Positions 26,335 through 38,832 of a stretch of 64,000 bases of DNA are shown here, piece by piece. Position 1 is the first letter of the stretch; the number at the start of each line of letters is the position of its first letter. The stretch is from Morella rubra. Taxonomy: Eukaryota > Streptophyta > Magnoliopsida > Fagales > Myricaceae. Location: NCBI GenBank assembly GCA_003952965.2, contig CM025856.1:24375614-24439613 (forward strand). The letters are read 5' to 3'. The translations under genes and the position numbers were made by a program. The notes beneath the pieces were generated by a model, which worked only from the letters and a program-made list of their open reading frames with translations, did no database searches and was not told the DNA's origin.

Positions 26335-29300
26335 TTAGGTATCATTCCAAGCAGCAAAAAATGGCAGGTGCGCCATGGAGACTGCAGTAGGCCTCAACTG
26401 AGCTGATGAGAACCAAGAACTAACACCAGTGGTGGCAGGGGTGACGAACTTGGAAGCTAAAGGGGGCTTTGCAAAGAGCATTGTAACGCCGGTTTTGTCG
26501 GGGCTAGCTTCTCTTGAGCTGCTCAAACTGGTAACCAGAGAAGAAGGATTCGAAAAGTGGGTGCTAAGTTTTCCAGAGTCGTCCGCAATCGCCTGGCCCG
26601 AGTTCGCCGAATCTATGCCAATAAGATCTTGCAGGGCCATTGAGAAAGAGGCATTTCGATAGTTAACAGGACTCATATTTTTCTGAGGATCAAGTGACTC
26701 AACATAGGCGTTCGGCGTTTGCTGAGGGGACGGGTACAAAGCCATCTTCCACTCTGAGCCATTCCCATTGCTATTTTCAGGTTGATTGGTCTCCCCACCG
26801 TTCTGCATTGATGGGTTACAGTCAATGGCCTCAGTTCTTGACTCCGCAACTTTGTTTCGCCTGGCCAGTTCCCCAGCAAGTAGAGTATTGCTGGCCATGA
26901 TCCTTTCCACGTCGTATCTGGTGATGTCAAAGTTGGTGACAGCATTTACCCCGCGAAACTTGATGGCAGCTATATCATAAGCTTCGGCTGCTTCCTCTTG
27001 GGTGCCTAAAATTTTGTTTAGGTAGGAAATAATTATATAAAACCACATTGTGAAGAGCACAGAATGTAGCCTTTAATCATGCAATTCAGTTGGAAATCCT
27101 TTGGTGTCTTTCTATCATACCTAAGAGGAACAGCCTTAAAAAAGCTAATTCTTAAAGCCTCAAAGTAGAAATTCAGCCTTATAAAAGCATCACTATTCAC
27201 TATATGGCTGGAAACAGATGTCATAGACGAGTACTTTCAAATTTCTTTAAAGAACTAGCTACGGTCAAACAACTAACCAACCCAAAGAGTACCCACTAGA
27301 AAAATTGGATAGAAACAGTCTTGAGGAATTTTAAAAAAAAAAAGGCATGAACTTACTGAACGTGCCGAGATAAAGGTCCTTGTTCCCTGCAACTCTGCCA
27401 ATCCGAGCCTGCCATCTACCATGCTGGTGATGCCTGCAAAAGAACTTACAATAAGAAAGACAACAAAAACCAGAATACTAGATGCAACGAGCTATTTTTC
27501 TATCCACAACCAAAACCAACCTTGTCACTCCTCGGTACATTGAAGCACCCCGCGAAAACCCACTGCTTTTCCTGCAAAGCAAAGGAACAAACAACGTGGG
27601 AAACCTTCCATAATAAACGCGGAGGCACCGGCAACAGTACACAGAAATAACTCAGCATCTTACCTCCTCAAGTGAGCAACATACTCCTGCCGGCTCATGT
27701 TTTTCATTTCTTCCAGTTCTACCCGGTAGTTTTCTAGCTGCCAAAAAGCAAGAGAGTGGGACTTCAGCACTCGGAAGCCCCAAAACAATGAGACATAAGG
27801 GTTGAATATTACCGGAAAGTTAATGTGGGTTGATGGTCCCCAGTACTTAAGGGCCGCAAGATCATAAGCCCTTGCGGCTTTCTCTTCCATGTCATAACCC
27901 CCTGAGTTCACATGTGAAATTCAAATAAGTAAACATAATAACAAGATATGCAAATATTTTCATTCCTCTCTTTTCACGAGGAAAAATAGCTTACCCAGAT
28001 AAACTGAAATTGACATGATTCGATTGAAATGGCATCCACCACAGGGACGAACATAGCAAGCATCAATTAATTACAAAAGTCAGAACGTCAACAGGAAGGA
28101 CGAAGAATCGCGGCCAGAAAAGAAAACTACCAAACAAATACTATGAATGGCGGTAGTTTTATTGCACTAACCTTGCCGTCCTTTCCTGGTTTGACCTTCC
28201 TTCTTGCAACTGTTATCCCACAGATGGGCCTCATATCTACCGGTCCACCTGTGTCTGGTGGAGGTAAATTGGCAAGGGGTTACTTGGACATTCAAAGAAG
28301 CAAAACAACTAACGCTCTCCCAAAATACATGACAACAACCGCGCCAGATTGAGGAACAACAAATGCTACGACAGAAGACAATCTCACAAAAGATTTGAGG
28401 AAAAAAATATATCCACTGCAAACCAAATGCTATCATAGAGAAGACCTTAAAGTAAACTGAAGGGGAAGGGACCAACCTTGTAACACCTCTATACTGGGAT
28501 GTTCTCTGACCAAATGTGTCAATGGACTTCCTATGTACAGGCTGCTTCTGAGCGACTTTTCCAGGACCTCTCTTTTTTGTTTCCATGGCACCACATTCTG
28601 TTCCAGTAGGTGATATCTGCCTCGTAGCGGTAACACAGCTAGACTGAGACCCGGGACTCATGGACAAGGTGAGAGACTGTAAATCACCACAACCGATTGC
28701 TCTGACAGACCCAGAAGCTCCACCATCATCAACCACGTTGCTAGTCATCTGCTGCGCCAGGGCATGATGAGCGGAGTACTGCCTAGCCACCCAGTTTTTC
28801 AGGCAAGGGATCACATCATCTGTCATTTGAGGGACTTCGATATTACTCTCTGCAATATGGGTCTCCTTGGATTCTTCTTCCAATGGTGGTTGATAAATCC
28901 CGTGGCAGGGAAGCCCGCCATAGTATGGGTGGCTTTGAACTGGAATCTGTTGATGTTGCCTAAATGGCTGTTGAAGGAAGTCCACGGAATGCTCCCTGGT
29001 GGTCTCGGCCCCAGAATTCTGGTTATAATAGATGCTGTCTAAACTAAGAGCCATTGCTTCTCTTTCATGGCTTCCGTACTCGTGGGTTCCCATACTTGCA
29101 CCACCCAGAAAGTCCTCCAGCTTTGGAGAGGAATTTGGCACCATCCCTTGACACAATAAGGTGAACATATAGGAATCTTAGATTTTAAAGAAACACTTTT
29201 GGAAGCAAGCAACGAAGTAAATAACATAATACACTAAAGCAAACCTTCTTGTTGTGATCTACTCAGAGCTTCCATCATACAAAGAGACCCATCTGACTTT

Positions 29301-29557
29301 AGTGGCATGACCGACAAGGGCGAGGAAAAACCACTAGTATCTCCAACCATGTAACATATTCCAGAGCTGTTGAGGTGTGGAGAAAGGTAGAAGCTGGTAG
29401 GAACAGCACTGGAAACAGAAGCAGAAGCCTGGCCTGGATGATGGTACTGTTGTTGGTGATGCTGAGGGTCGGAAGTGACCTCCATTTTCATGTGGGGTGC
29501 GAGCGAGAACCCCAACCAGTTATTATTGGTTCCGTTATTATCATTCATGGACTTCAT
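26335..29557 (-). CDS. ANT: AINTEGUMENTA-type AP2 transcription factor
   Basis: Nuclear DNA-binding protein of the euANT clade; ANT promotes cell proliferation in lateral organs and ovule development. Nine coding exons can be joined in phase: 29557-29245, 29146-28477, 28254-28172, 28003-27995, 27901-27813, 27737-27664, 27571-27521, 27433-27357 and 27005-26335, giving 678 aa. Conserved features in order are NWLGFSL near the N-terminus, [24 protein letters not shown] (111-118), basic KKRGPGK (295-301), [16 protein letters not shown]2 repeat 1 (about 322-388), linker, AP2 repeat 2 (about 423-481), [18 protein letters not shown] and the terminal FAAWNDT. The METKKRG...[11 protein letters not shown] block and [13 protein letters not shown] identify ANT rather than PLETHORA or BABY BOOM. 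The start is the first in-frame ATG and matches the family N-terminus. It is longer than the 555-aa Arabidopsis protein; the extra length lies outside the AP2 domains. Confidence 0.95.
27995..28003 (-). other. ANT: 9-nt micro-exon of ANT
   Basis: The nine bases TTTATCTGG are bracketed by TTTCAG and GTAAGC on the minus strand. They supply Tyr-Leu and parts of the flanking Val and Gly codons of AP2 repeat 1 (residues 356-359). Skipping it would remove three residues from the DNA-binding fold without shifting the frame. Micro-exons at this position are known for AP2-family genes. Confidence 0.93.
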
Positions 29558-30200
29558 CTCCTCACGCCTCTCCGTCTCTCTCTTCCTTTTTTTTTCACTT
29601 CCAAAGGTTCTTCTTAGTTGTATCCCTCCTGCTGGAAGGCAGCTCAATCATTGGGAAACACATAAGCTAATCATAACAAAATCTCCTGCCTCTCTTCATC
29701 TGAAGACTTGGGTTTTGTTCTCTAGCTACAGAACTCGTATGAAGAGCTTTATCCACCAGCGAAACACTTCCTTCTATGCAATCCCCACAATCTCTCTCTC
29801 TCTCTGAAGTGAACACTACTGCTGCCTACTGGTCTCTTTAAACTAAACAAAAAGAACGAATTTTAGCAAGCAATGCTGGGGAGCACCCCTGCATTCCATA
29901 GGGATCTGTGAACATGAGAAAGACCACGTCTTTTGCTTTTCCTCTCACCTCCCTCTTCCCCCTTTGCCCTTTTCTTAAACCCTACAAAAAACCCGGATCC
30001 AATATAGAACCAAAACTCTTCTCCAACTCATAAAATCCACTCCCTGGTTCCTAAATGCACCCCGCAAGTCCTCTTATTACCCAGAGAAGACCGGAAATTA
30101 TTATAAACTCCTCTCTCTTTCTATCCCTCCCTGTGTTTCTCAACACGGTCGCAAGTTGAATCTAGTAGATGCGCAATGGCCAATAGGGTGAGAGTGATCT
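29558..30200 (-). promoter_or_regulatory. ANT leader and proximal promoter
   Basis: The stretch is pyrimidine-biased on the plus strand, with a (TC)n tract at 29791-29805 that would read as GA in the mRNA leader. A TTTATAATA-type TATA candidate on the minus strand lies at about 30099-30106. This would place transcription start near 30070 and give a leader of roughly 500 nt. The placement is inference from motif spacing only. Confidence 0.4.
29595..29651 (-). promoter_or_regulatory. Upstream ORF in the ANT leader
   Basis: An 18-codon ATG frame (MIELPSSRRD...) starts 94 bases upstream of the ANT ATG and stops 37 bases before it. If it lies in the mRNA leader it could reduce translation of ANT. 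The leader boundary is inferred, and conservation is unknown. Confidence 0.45.
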
Positions 30201-33200
30201 AAAGTGGTCAGATTGGCCACAACCTATTTGCTTTTATTTTCAGAGTCACAGGCCTTAGATAGATTTGACGAGCAGGACATCTGCCCCATCCAGTCACTTC
30301 ATACAGTACAGCCTTCTGTGCAACTCTGCCACTAAAAAAAGGATCCAATTTAAATTCTAAGGTTTACTTTTGCTTTCATCTTAAATACACCAAGAATTTT
30401 GGTTCCCAGCTTTCAATTTGAAAAACCAACAAAGACAAACCTCTAATGTCACGACCCACTGCGACTTTAAATGGGTCACAGCCCATCATCTAACGTTTAT
30501 TTGGAAAAAGCAACGATGTTCTCTGTGGGTCATCTCATCTGAACTCTACTGATCTTGAGCTTTAATTTTCTGACAGTGGGCTGTGACCGTCATTTTTTTT
30601 ATATGAACTCATCGTCTATGATGTTAGACTGATTGGGAACAAAAGACTGAATGATTGTAATAATTCTCAAGAAGCCATAGCCCACTATTTTCGTTCAGTT
30701 TATTGGTTCCAGTCTCGTTTATGCAGGTAATTAATATATGGTTGTTTTAGGAACCAGGAAAATCCTATGCCCTTAATTACCCAGAAAAAAAAATTCCTAT
30801 GCCCAAAAAATATTGGATATGCTTCGCTAAAAGGAAGCGGAGAAGAAAATAAAATTATGGGACGTTAATAAAAATAAAGAATGTATCCTTTTTTTTTTTC
30901 TTCTAAGCAAAATAAAGAATGTATCCAGTTAAGCAAGATGAGAAAAACATAAATAATGATAACCTGGGAATTAACTATAGCCATGAATGTATTTGCTCTT
31001 TTCAGGGCCATTTTTAGCAACTGGTTCAAGCGTCGTTAATTTGATTATTATCTAGACAGATTGTTAAATTTATGTTTGCAGAATTACTCGCATAAATTCT
31101 ATGAGAAATATTACATATAATTTCTTTTTTCTTTTTTCTGTCACAAAAAAACCCATGAGAAATATAAGAGAACATCTTAGGAGTTTTCCTTAATTTAGAT
31201 AGTCTTTAGATAGTCTTGCGAATCTGTAACACGAGGAATAATACAAAAACTAAGGAACTTGGAGGATTTAAACTTTGGCTAACAAGAAAAAGCATCTAAG
31301 GTGCTATTTAGGTGCCCAAGGCCTTTAGTTAGTGATGCATAATCTTCATTAACTTTATATAAAAGCAAGGGGATGTAGTCAACAACTGCTTCCAGACAAA
31401 AAGAGTGTAGTGGGTCTGTGACAAACTTGATATATTCCAAGTGATCGATGAGCAAAGGGCCCCGGCCGGAGACAAGCTTTTGGTGGAAAACGTATTTTAT
31501 TTTCCATAATGCAATAGCCAATACTAATCCGTGTGTAATTTACTTTCACCTCGTGTACGTACTCACGAATTCTGTGGATGCTCTGTTTTCTCTTCGCATG
31601 TCCTCAGAATTAATTGTTTTATAATCGACGGCGAAACTTTTAGAGTACGGTAGTTAGCAGTACTCAAGGAAGATTTTTTTTTTTTTTTCCAGTCACGTAT
31701 TTGTTATTCAATTAGGCAGCTGTTTTGCGGCGGAGCTTGATCTCTTATCCATCTTTTTGAGTCGTCTTCATCTTCTTCTTCTTCTATTTACTTGTTCCAT
31801 GTTCTGCTTATTTGTTTAGACTACATGTCGTTTATAAACTTTCGTCATCTATTTGGAGGTAAAAGGATACTTTGGTGCAGAATGTAATGGCTTTTTGGCA
31901 GGTGTTGTTTTGAGTTGTAGTTTGTCGGGGGCCAAACAAGGACGTAACCTCCACCAGTTCATCTATGCTCCCATTTTCTGCGTCTGGAGCACTGCTTGTC
32001 GTCCATATATATCACTCAAATCAGGAATTAACGATGAATGGAGAATCCGTGTTTTATCATTGCTTACTCTCGATTGTGTTCTTTTTTGTGCTGTCAAAAT
32101 CTGCCTTTTGCTATTCCTTTCCCCTTTTTGCTGTACGCTGCAGGGAGTTGGTAACATTATTCCCGAGTCTTGTAACTTATTGAGGTTTCTTTTTCCAGTG
32201 GAAATGTTGCATGCAAATGTGCATGGAAGTAGATCGTGGAGACAGAATTTCTAATGTGAATCATAATGTTTTGAACCATGACACGAAGACTGAGTTCAGG
32301 AGGGAAAAGAAAGTACCGAAGCGTGTGGGTGCATAGAGGTCGGAAGATTTTATTTATACAGCAATGATGAGTGAATCCATCATCACTAGTAGAGACCCCA
32401 CAAAGTTTTTGTTTGCTTCTTTTTTCTTTTCTTTTTTCTGCCCTTTTTGTGAGGGAAGGGTGGGACTTGGGAGGATAAAATGCATGCACTCAGTAAAGAG
32501 CTCCGGTCTGCCTCTCAACAGTCCACTTTCATCCTTTCATTTTCACCAGCCTTTTAGGTAAGAACTAAGAAGCTAATGGCCCTAATGGGGGTTGTTACGC
32601 GGTGCTTCTTTCCTTCTACCTCCTTTGTCTCCTTTTGATTTCTCTTCAGACACTCAGACCTCACCACAGCCTCGTGGCCCAGGCTGCTTGCTAACACGTA
32701 TCAAGATGGAGGGCCAAGCAGTTACTTTGGACTTCGGCTGTCCGGATTTGCGGGTGGGTAACAGAGAGAATGCCAATAGCGGTAGCTGTCTAGTGTCAGC
32801 TGCCTGTCCACCTCACATATCAAACCTTAACATCAATTTTTTTTTCTGTTTCTCGGCAAACCTTACATCAAGTTCTGTTGATGAAGAGACTAATAATTCA
32901 AGTATTTACCAGCAGTGAATAAATGATCTAGCCATATCATATTCATCGGCCTGTTCTCAGACGCTGAGAAATCTCCAGTTTTTATTTAATTCTGAGCAAC
33001 GTTTAGACATAACGAAAGAAAAATAAATGCTATCCCCAAACGAGTCAAAATTTGTAGTTTGAGAATTCAATAGATTGCCAGCCAAAGTGGGTAAAAGATA
33101 GTTTACAGCTTCCCCTGTCCACTGGCTCTTTTGAGCGCGGTGTTGGAGGCCATAATGCGAGCCCCACTTCCACTTTCTTTCATTGTGGCGCCAATTTACA

Positions 33201-35200
33201 TCGGACAAATTGTTCGGCCCGGTATTTTCTGTGTTTAAATTAAGACTCTCTCTCAATCCTGAGGCCCAGCCCGCAGAGGCATACAGAGAGAAAATTTAAT
33301 GAGGGAAGAAGTTATGAGAATCACGTGGGAACACAAAATCCAAACAAAATCTAGAGAAAGATCACGGAATTTGGCCATAATGTCGGGCCAACAGAAAGAA
33401 AACGGATCAGAAGATCACTGGATGATGGCTACCCAACTGAGAAGGACAAAATAGCTGTGAGCCTGTCTCAGTGTTCAGCGTGCGCCGTTGAAAAATTTGC
33501 CTCTCAAGCCCCATTTTGCTTTATGACTCCCCTCCCCCTCCCCCTCCCCCTCTCTCTTTCTTCGTTAAGGTTCCCTAAGCCTTTCAAACCCTGCACTCCG
33601 CATACATACTCACCATTTTCTACTTGTAACTATCCTCTCTGTTTCACACTCTCAGCCGGAGATGACATGTCAAAATCTCAGCCCATTTGTCATGTCCCTG
33701 TCACCTTAGATTCTTTCCCTCTCTCTCTCTCTCTCTCTCTCCGCTTTTATTTCTTCAATAGAGCTTCCTTCAACTAGTGACTTATTTTGGCACTGTTGAA
33801 CTAGCTTCCTTTGTCATAAAAGAAGAAAGACCTATAAGAGAAACATAAATAAGTAAGCTGCAACTCTTAAAGAGCATTCAAACCTTGAGCAAAACAATAG
33901 AACTAGCAACATCCTAAGACACCGCCCTATGGTCTTCTAGTTCCCAAAAGAATGATAGATATTAAAGCCTATAGTTGGAAGAATTCAAAGCATTAGATCT
34001 TCCTCCTTAAAGGGGTTGGACCGGTTGGAGAGCTCTTCGCTCCATAATAATTCACGCACTTGTCACCATTCGCTTAGTACAAAAGGTGCTGTCATTATGA
34101 AATCCTACATTAGCCTAAAATGTCCATCTTTTTTACGTTCCTATTTCAACGTTAATGGAACCAAGCTGTGAATAGGATGTTTCTATTCATGGTGTTGTGA
34201 GTTTTTAAGGAGCAAACATGTTCTGACTTTGCCAGGAATGTCATGAAAAAGAAAGGGAAAGTCATTCCCATACCCATCTTTGAATCTTCTTTCACAGTGG
34301 TGGACAAGAGGGCATCTCTTAGCCCGACGAGTAACCATGTCGAAGGACCTTTACCCAGCATACATTAGTTGAAAGCTCGACCTAATGAGAAGAACTCTGC
34401 TTCCATAACGCAGTTAAAGCAACATATATGCAGTAGGGTCTAAAAGCAAAAAGCCAGATTGTACCATTTTGAGCAGTATCTGCCAATAGACATACGTTTC
34501 AGAGATGGCTCAGAAAAAATGAAGATATCCAATACTTTAATATAGGGTTACAGGTCTACGGACAGGGATTTGATGTGGGATTGCGCAGGTCCTAAACATC
34601 ATTGCATAGAGATAATGTTGTTATTAGGTGATGATAGCTCCGCTGCATGTATGACTGATGGTCAATCATCGCTTTAATTAGCTGCGCAAAAACTCCTCGT
34701 CCGCAGCACATTTCTGGCTCATCGGACGGCTTAGGTAGCTAATCGATCTCTGTTGTGACGGCGATAGGTAGTCTATCGCGGAAAGACTGACCAGTCTAAT
34801 AACCCAGACCTAAACTTAACTGTCCACGTAGAGAGGGACGTCCAATCGGTTAGCATTACAGATGATGTAAGAAATGTTATTCACTTTCTTTTTTTTCTCC
34901 TGAGCAGGAAAGTTATCCACTCGGGCCTTGAGCTAAAAATACTACTCCTTTTCTTCTAACCGAGCTAAACATACTACTCCCTGTTTTTGTAAGGCCCCCC
35001 GCCCACGCCCATACGGGACACATTTTTGGCTGGCTTATCTGTTCATTCTTTCTCAAAAAAAGTGATTGGCCTTTTTAGTGTGAAGTTTGAGTAGTGCCCA
35101 GACAGGTCACTCCCTCAGCCTAATACGCCCGTGGCCTCAACAGACCCATAGAAAACGCTTGGTCCATTACATGCGACAAAATGAGGCTTTGTTTTCCCTG
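30201..35200. other. Intergenic DNA upstream of ANT
   Basis: No gene is supported over 5 kb. A short inverted repeat sits at 30473-30588 (arms GGGTCACAGCCCA and TGGGCTGTGACC). A (CT)n microsatellite lies at 33719-33741 and a C/T-rich run at 33530-33560. Frames at 31853-32254 and 33457-33777 follow T/C-rich composition and show no domain. The distal ANT promoter probably occupies the left part. Confidence 0.5.
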
Positions 35201-35213
35201 TTCGATTCCACAG

Positions 35214-35404
35214 GGAAAGATGGCCCAACATCGAAGTATCCATTGCGTTGTTCGGCCCTGAAGCGGAGACTTCCTACCTGAGGAATGGGTGGAGCAACAT
35301 ATTTCCAGATATGCTTCGCAAGATATCAGCCGTAGTTAAAGAGCTTCTGCTGGGGCAGAAAGTCAGGAGCACGGCATGCTTGGATGCTGCTCATCCATAT
35401 CTGA
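35214..35404 (+). pseudogene. Orphan exon interrupted by a MITE
   Basis: After a strong pyrimidine-rich acceptor (TTCGATTCCACAG, ending 35213) a frame opens at 35215 and stays open for 63 codons until the MITE at 35405. The encoded segment has protein-like composition, with runs such as SIALFGPEAETSYLRNGW and FPDMLRKISAVVKELLLGQ, the latter an amphipathic helix. It reads on into the MITE and stops at about 35443. I do not recognise the family. With no other exon found nearby, the likeliest reading is a gene fragment whose 3' part was displaced or cut by the insertion. Confidence 0.4.
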
Positions 35405-35586
35405 GGGGTGTTTGTTTGCCAAAATTTCGAGACATATTCCTGTAATTTTGAAAATCTTTATTTTATTGAAATTTATTAAAATTTGTGAAAGGTGAAGTAT
35501 GTGGGTGTAAAAGTTAAAAATTTTAAAGTGTGTTTGTTTTGCTGAAATTTTCATGTCCTAAAATATTGGAAAAACAAACGGTACCC
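35405..35586. mobile_element. 182-bp Tourist/Harbinger-like MITE, copy 1
   Basis: Starts GGGGTGTTTGTTTGCC and ends AAACAAACGGTACCC, imperfect terminal inverted repeats, with a 3-bp target duplication TGA on both sides. A second copy of exactly the same length lies at 63186-63367 with about 80 percent similarity by eye. No coding capacity. The 3-bp duplication and GG..TGTTTGTTT terminus fit PIF/Harbinger-derived MITEs. Confidence 0.8.
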
Positions 35587-36332
35587 TGATCTCACGTTAC
35601 CCATTGAATTATCTTTAACCTGATACGAATCTAACTATCCACCATCCGCTGTAAATGCATGGTTGTTTGATTCTCTCGATCTAGTAAGGAGAATATGCAT
35701 GCAGATAGTTTATCGATGCACTTATATTTCAGCTATTAATCTTGTCTAGCATACCTTAAAACAATTCCCATCCTCTGTATCGCGATTTCATCTGCTGGAA
35801 ACATTACAGCAATGGCCCTAAAATTCTACAATTTTATGCAATATCCTAAACTAATGGTTCGTGAAGTGCGCTTCTCCACACTTTCTTATTCTCCAAGAGC
35901 CATCTATGGCCATAACGTTTAAACTAAGATGTAGACGACTCATTTATACGAGTTCCCCAAACCTGGAAGGCCAATGGCTGCCTATATATCTCGGTATCTC
36001 GCCATGCTCCACTCTTACCGTAGAAAGAAACAGCTCGTCACCACAGCACTCATTCACCCCCCCTTCAACTTCTTAAATTTTACTTCCAATTTTTATACTT
36101 AATCACCATTTTGACATCTGAGATGAAACAAATGTTTAAAAGGAGAGACTAAGCAAGAGTTATGGTTCTAAATCAAGAAACAAAAATTTGTACCCAGTAG
36201 ATATCTATTAAAGATATTGTTCGCTTGGTATAATACAGCACATAAGGTATAAGAAGCGAGTGAAGAAATGAGAAAACTGAGGTCTAGGTTGAGGATCAGA
36301 TGGTACAAGAACAAAGACAAATGCTTTCATCA
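35587..36332. other. Intergenic; likely 3' flank of the DUF3054 gene
   Basis: No gene is seen. The right end abuts the stop codon of the minus-strand DUF3054 gene and should contain its 3' untranslated region. No further coding feature was found. Confidence 0.45.
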
Positions 36333-38719
36333 TTACCATCTGCGTACCAAAGACGAAAGTAACTGCAACAACAACAACAACAACAAAAATAGCTTTCTAT
36401 CAGGAATCAGTACAACACAGTTTTTGGAGAAGGACAGACCAATTCCTAAGAAACGAACAAAGAGGCAACATCGCCTACTAGATCTACATTTAATAAAAAC
36501 TGCACTAACAGCTATAGCATAGAAAAGATTTGGCAGGAAACTGATGGATTACTTGACTGTCAAAATATAGAGCGGGAAGGTAGAGGACAACAGGTAAAGC
36601 CATAAAGCTTAATCATATCCCTTCAAGAGTCTTCCATTTCCCAAAACCCACGCTTAGAGAGCACGAGGACAGGGTATTTTTTGTGCTCAGAACCCAATTG
36701 TCGTTGGAAGGGCCATTATCTAAGCACAAACATACTCTATTCCTCGTGCTATCTCATCAACTAACCAGGACAATGTATCAACTCCTCAGCAAAATTTCCC
36801 TCAAAGAAATTCATCTTATAGAGTTCCAAGCATACAGTGCACCACATTAGAACCCTAGACAAAAACACATACAAACTCTTACCATAAAGCAATTCGTTTG
36901 TATAAAAAAACTCACCCAGTCTATCCTGCATTGATCGTTTACAATCTACGGGTAACATTAGCAAATGGATTATGCAGGAATTCTTTCAATGGACATAGCA
37001 AAAAGCTATTACACAAATTTCAATATGCTGTTTAAGCAGAAAGAGACTTCCATACCTCAAATAGTTCAAATGGGTTGCCACGACGATATACATCATTCTT
37101 CTTGCTCTTATCGTTGGGAAGAATGTTGTGCAATAAAGCTCTCCATCCAATGAGTAAAACAGCAGTACTCCCCATTGTTACTATTACAAAGTTATATGGT
37201 GGGAAATGGCCCGATGTTGCTGCCCTTACGACTAATCCTAGCTGACATAAATGTCCAACAGAAACAGGGTTTCAACAGTTGCTTTGTTCGCTTAATAACA
37301 AAAGAAAAAAGCCTATGAAGAAGTATATGTGGATCGTGTGCTACAAAGAACAATGACAATACTTAAAATATCTTCAAGAACATATGAACCTCTAGGGGGT
37401 CCAAATACTGAATGCAACTAGTATGAATGGTAACAATCTAAGTAGACCTATGAAATATAGCAATACGAACTTGTACTCTCTCTAAACAGCAAAAGGGACA
37501 CTTCATCCTAAAAACAAACATCATAACAAACAGCCAATCAATTTTAGTGGGTCTCCAAGAATGAACATGATCACCAATGCCACAGAGAATAAACTATAGT
37601 TGGACTTCTACATAGGGAAGATCATAAGTGGGATGTCACAAATGACATGGAGTAAGACACGATGAGTGGGACGGCATGAATAGCCTTGGATTTCTACATC
37701 TGGAAGATCACGATAAGAGGGATGTCATGAATGCGATGATGAAGTTGCAGGCACGAAGAGCCCAAAGGCTCCATAATTCAAGAAAACTCTTCCCTTCTAG
37801 CATTCGCTTGTTGAATCTTTATGTCCCTACAGCATCCACCAAGGTCGTTCTATGCGAGCACGTTCGGTTTCCTTCTTTGGCATTATCTATCCATAATTCA
37901 TGACGATTCCTATTCCCGCGTGGAAAAAGTTAGGTAGTAAAGACTAATAACACATGAACGTTACCGGAATTCCCAGAGCCCACGACTTGGCAGCGGCAAT
38001 GACGGCCTTCGAAAGACCATTCATTCCACGGCCATCCTCCGCGTAACCTCCAAGGAAGTAAGCACCCAAAAACCACCCTGATAAACCGAATTAATTTCTT
38101 TAGTTTGATAACAATTCAGTAGTAGATATAACCTTACTTCGTAGAAATTCAAGCCAATCTGACAATAACAAAACGCACCGGCAATAAAGGGGTCGGCTGT
38201 GCGCAGCGTCTCAGTGTCAAAAGCACGGAAACCGTGACTGAACCTCCCAATCGCAGCGAACAAAAGCAGAGCCAGAACATCCCCACCCGCAAGTAAAGCT
38301 ACCCGACTAAAAAACATGACAAAACCCAATTCTTCGAAATAAATTCGCAACGAGAAAACACCAAAAGAATGAAAGAGAAACAGAGCTTTGAAACTACGGT
38401 ACCCCCATTTGTTTAGGCGAGAAGAACAAGAAGCGGGTTTCTCGAACTGGATGACGCCCTCCAAAGGAACATTTTCCTCACCAACAAAAACGGTTTGTTG
38501 GTCATCCGAAAAGGGAGGAGGGGTGGTGGTCGGGGAGGAGCTGGAAATATCTTGCTTGGTTGCGAGAGTGAGATTTAAGAGGGGTCTGGAGCAGAATTTG
38601 GGCTTCCGTTTGGAGAAGAGGAGAGGATTTGGATTATTGAATTTGGGAACAGGAGGGGAGGCGAGGGAACATCTCTTGGCCGATAGAGCTCCTCTGGGAG
38701 CTTGGCTTAGCACAAGCAT
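36333..38719 (-). CDS. Plastid-targeted DUF3054 membrane protein
   Basis: Five exons join in phase: 38719-38403, 38306-38179, 38077-37965, 37241-37056 and 36362-36333, encoding 257 aa. The first 55 or so residues are rich in Ser, Pro, Lys and Arg with few acidic residues, as in a chloroplast transit peptide. The DUF3054 region follows. It has a first membrane segment around 108-126 (ALLAGGDVLALLLFAAIG), then RFSHG, the TADPFIAGWFLGAYFLGGY block (142-160), NGLSKAVIAAAKSWALGIP, a further segment VTMGSTAVLLIGWRALL (207-223) and the C-terminal tail RRGNPFELFELLSSLVRRW. The order of conserved blocks matches plant DUF3054 proteins with bacterial relatives; their biochemical role is not known. The last exon codes only nine residues plus stop and was found by its TTGTTGCAG acceptor. 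Confidence 0.9.
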
Positions 38720-38823
38720 TTCTTTTTTTTTTTGCGTCTTTTCATTTTTGTGCCCAGGTTTGGTGTTTTATGCTTACACGCCCACAGGCTCATTTATTAC
38801 GCCGCAATTTTCCCTTTTTCTTT

Positions 38824-38832
38824 TATTTATAG
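38824..38832 (-). promoter_or_regulatory. TATA box of the DUF3054 gene
   Basis: The minus strand reads CTATAAATA, a near-consensus plant TATA box, 105 bases upstream of the ATG. This implies a leader of roughly 75 nt. Confidence 0.5.

Noticed and set aside
26429..26980. Plus-strand and alternative-frame ORFs over ANT
   Set aside because: They are antisense or out-of-frame shadows of ANT exon 9.
29558..29647. In-frame N-terminal extension of ANT
   Set aside because: The extension would start at a TTG codon. The first in-frame ATG is 29557, and it matches the conserved ANT N-terminus.
35195..35216. tRNA T-arm-like phrase GTTCGATTCC
   Set aside because: The surrounding 70 bases do not form D, anticodon or acceptor stems, and the phrase is better explained as part of a splice acceptor.
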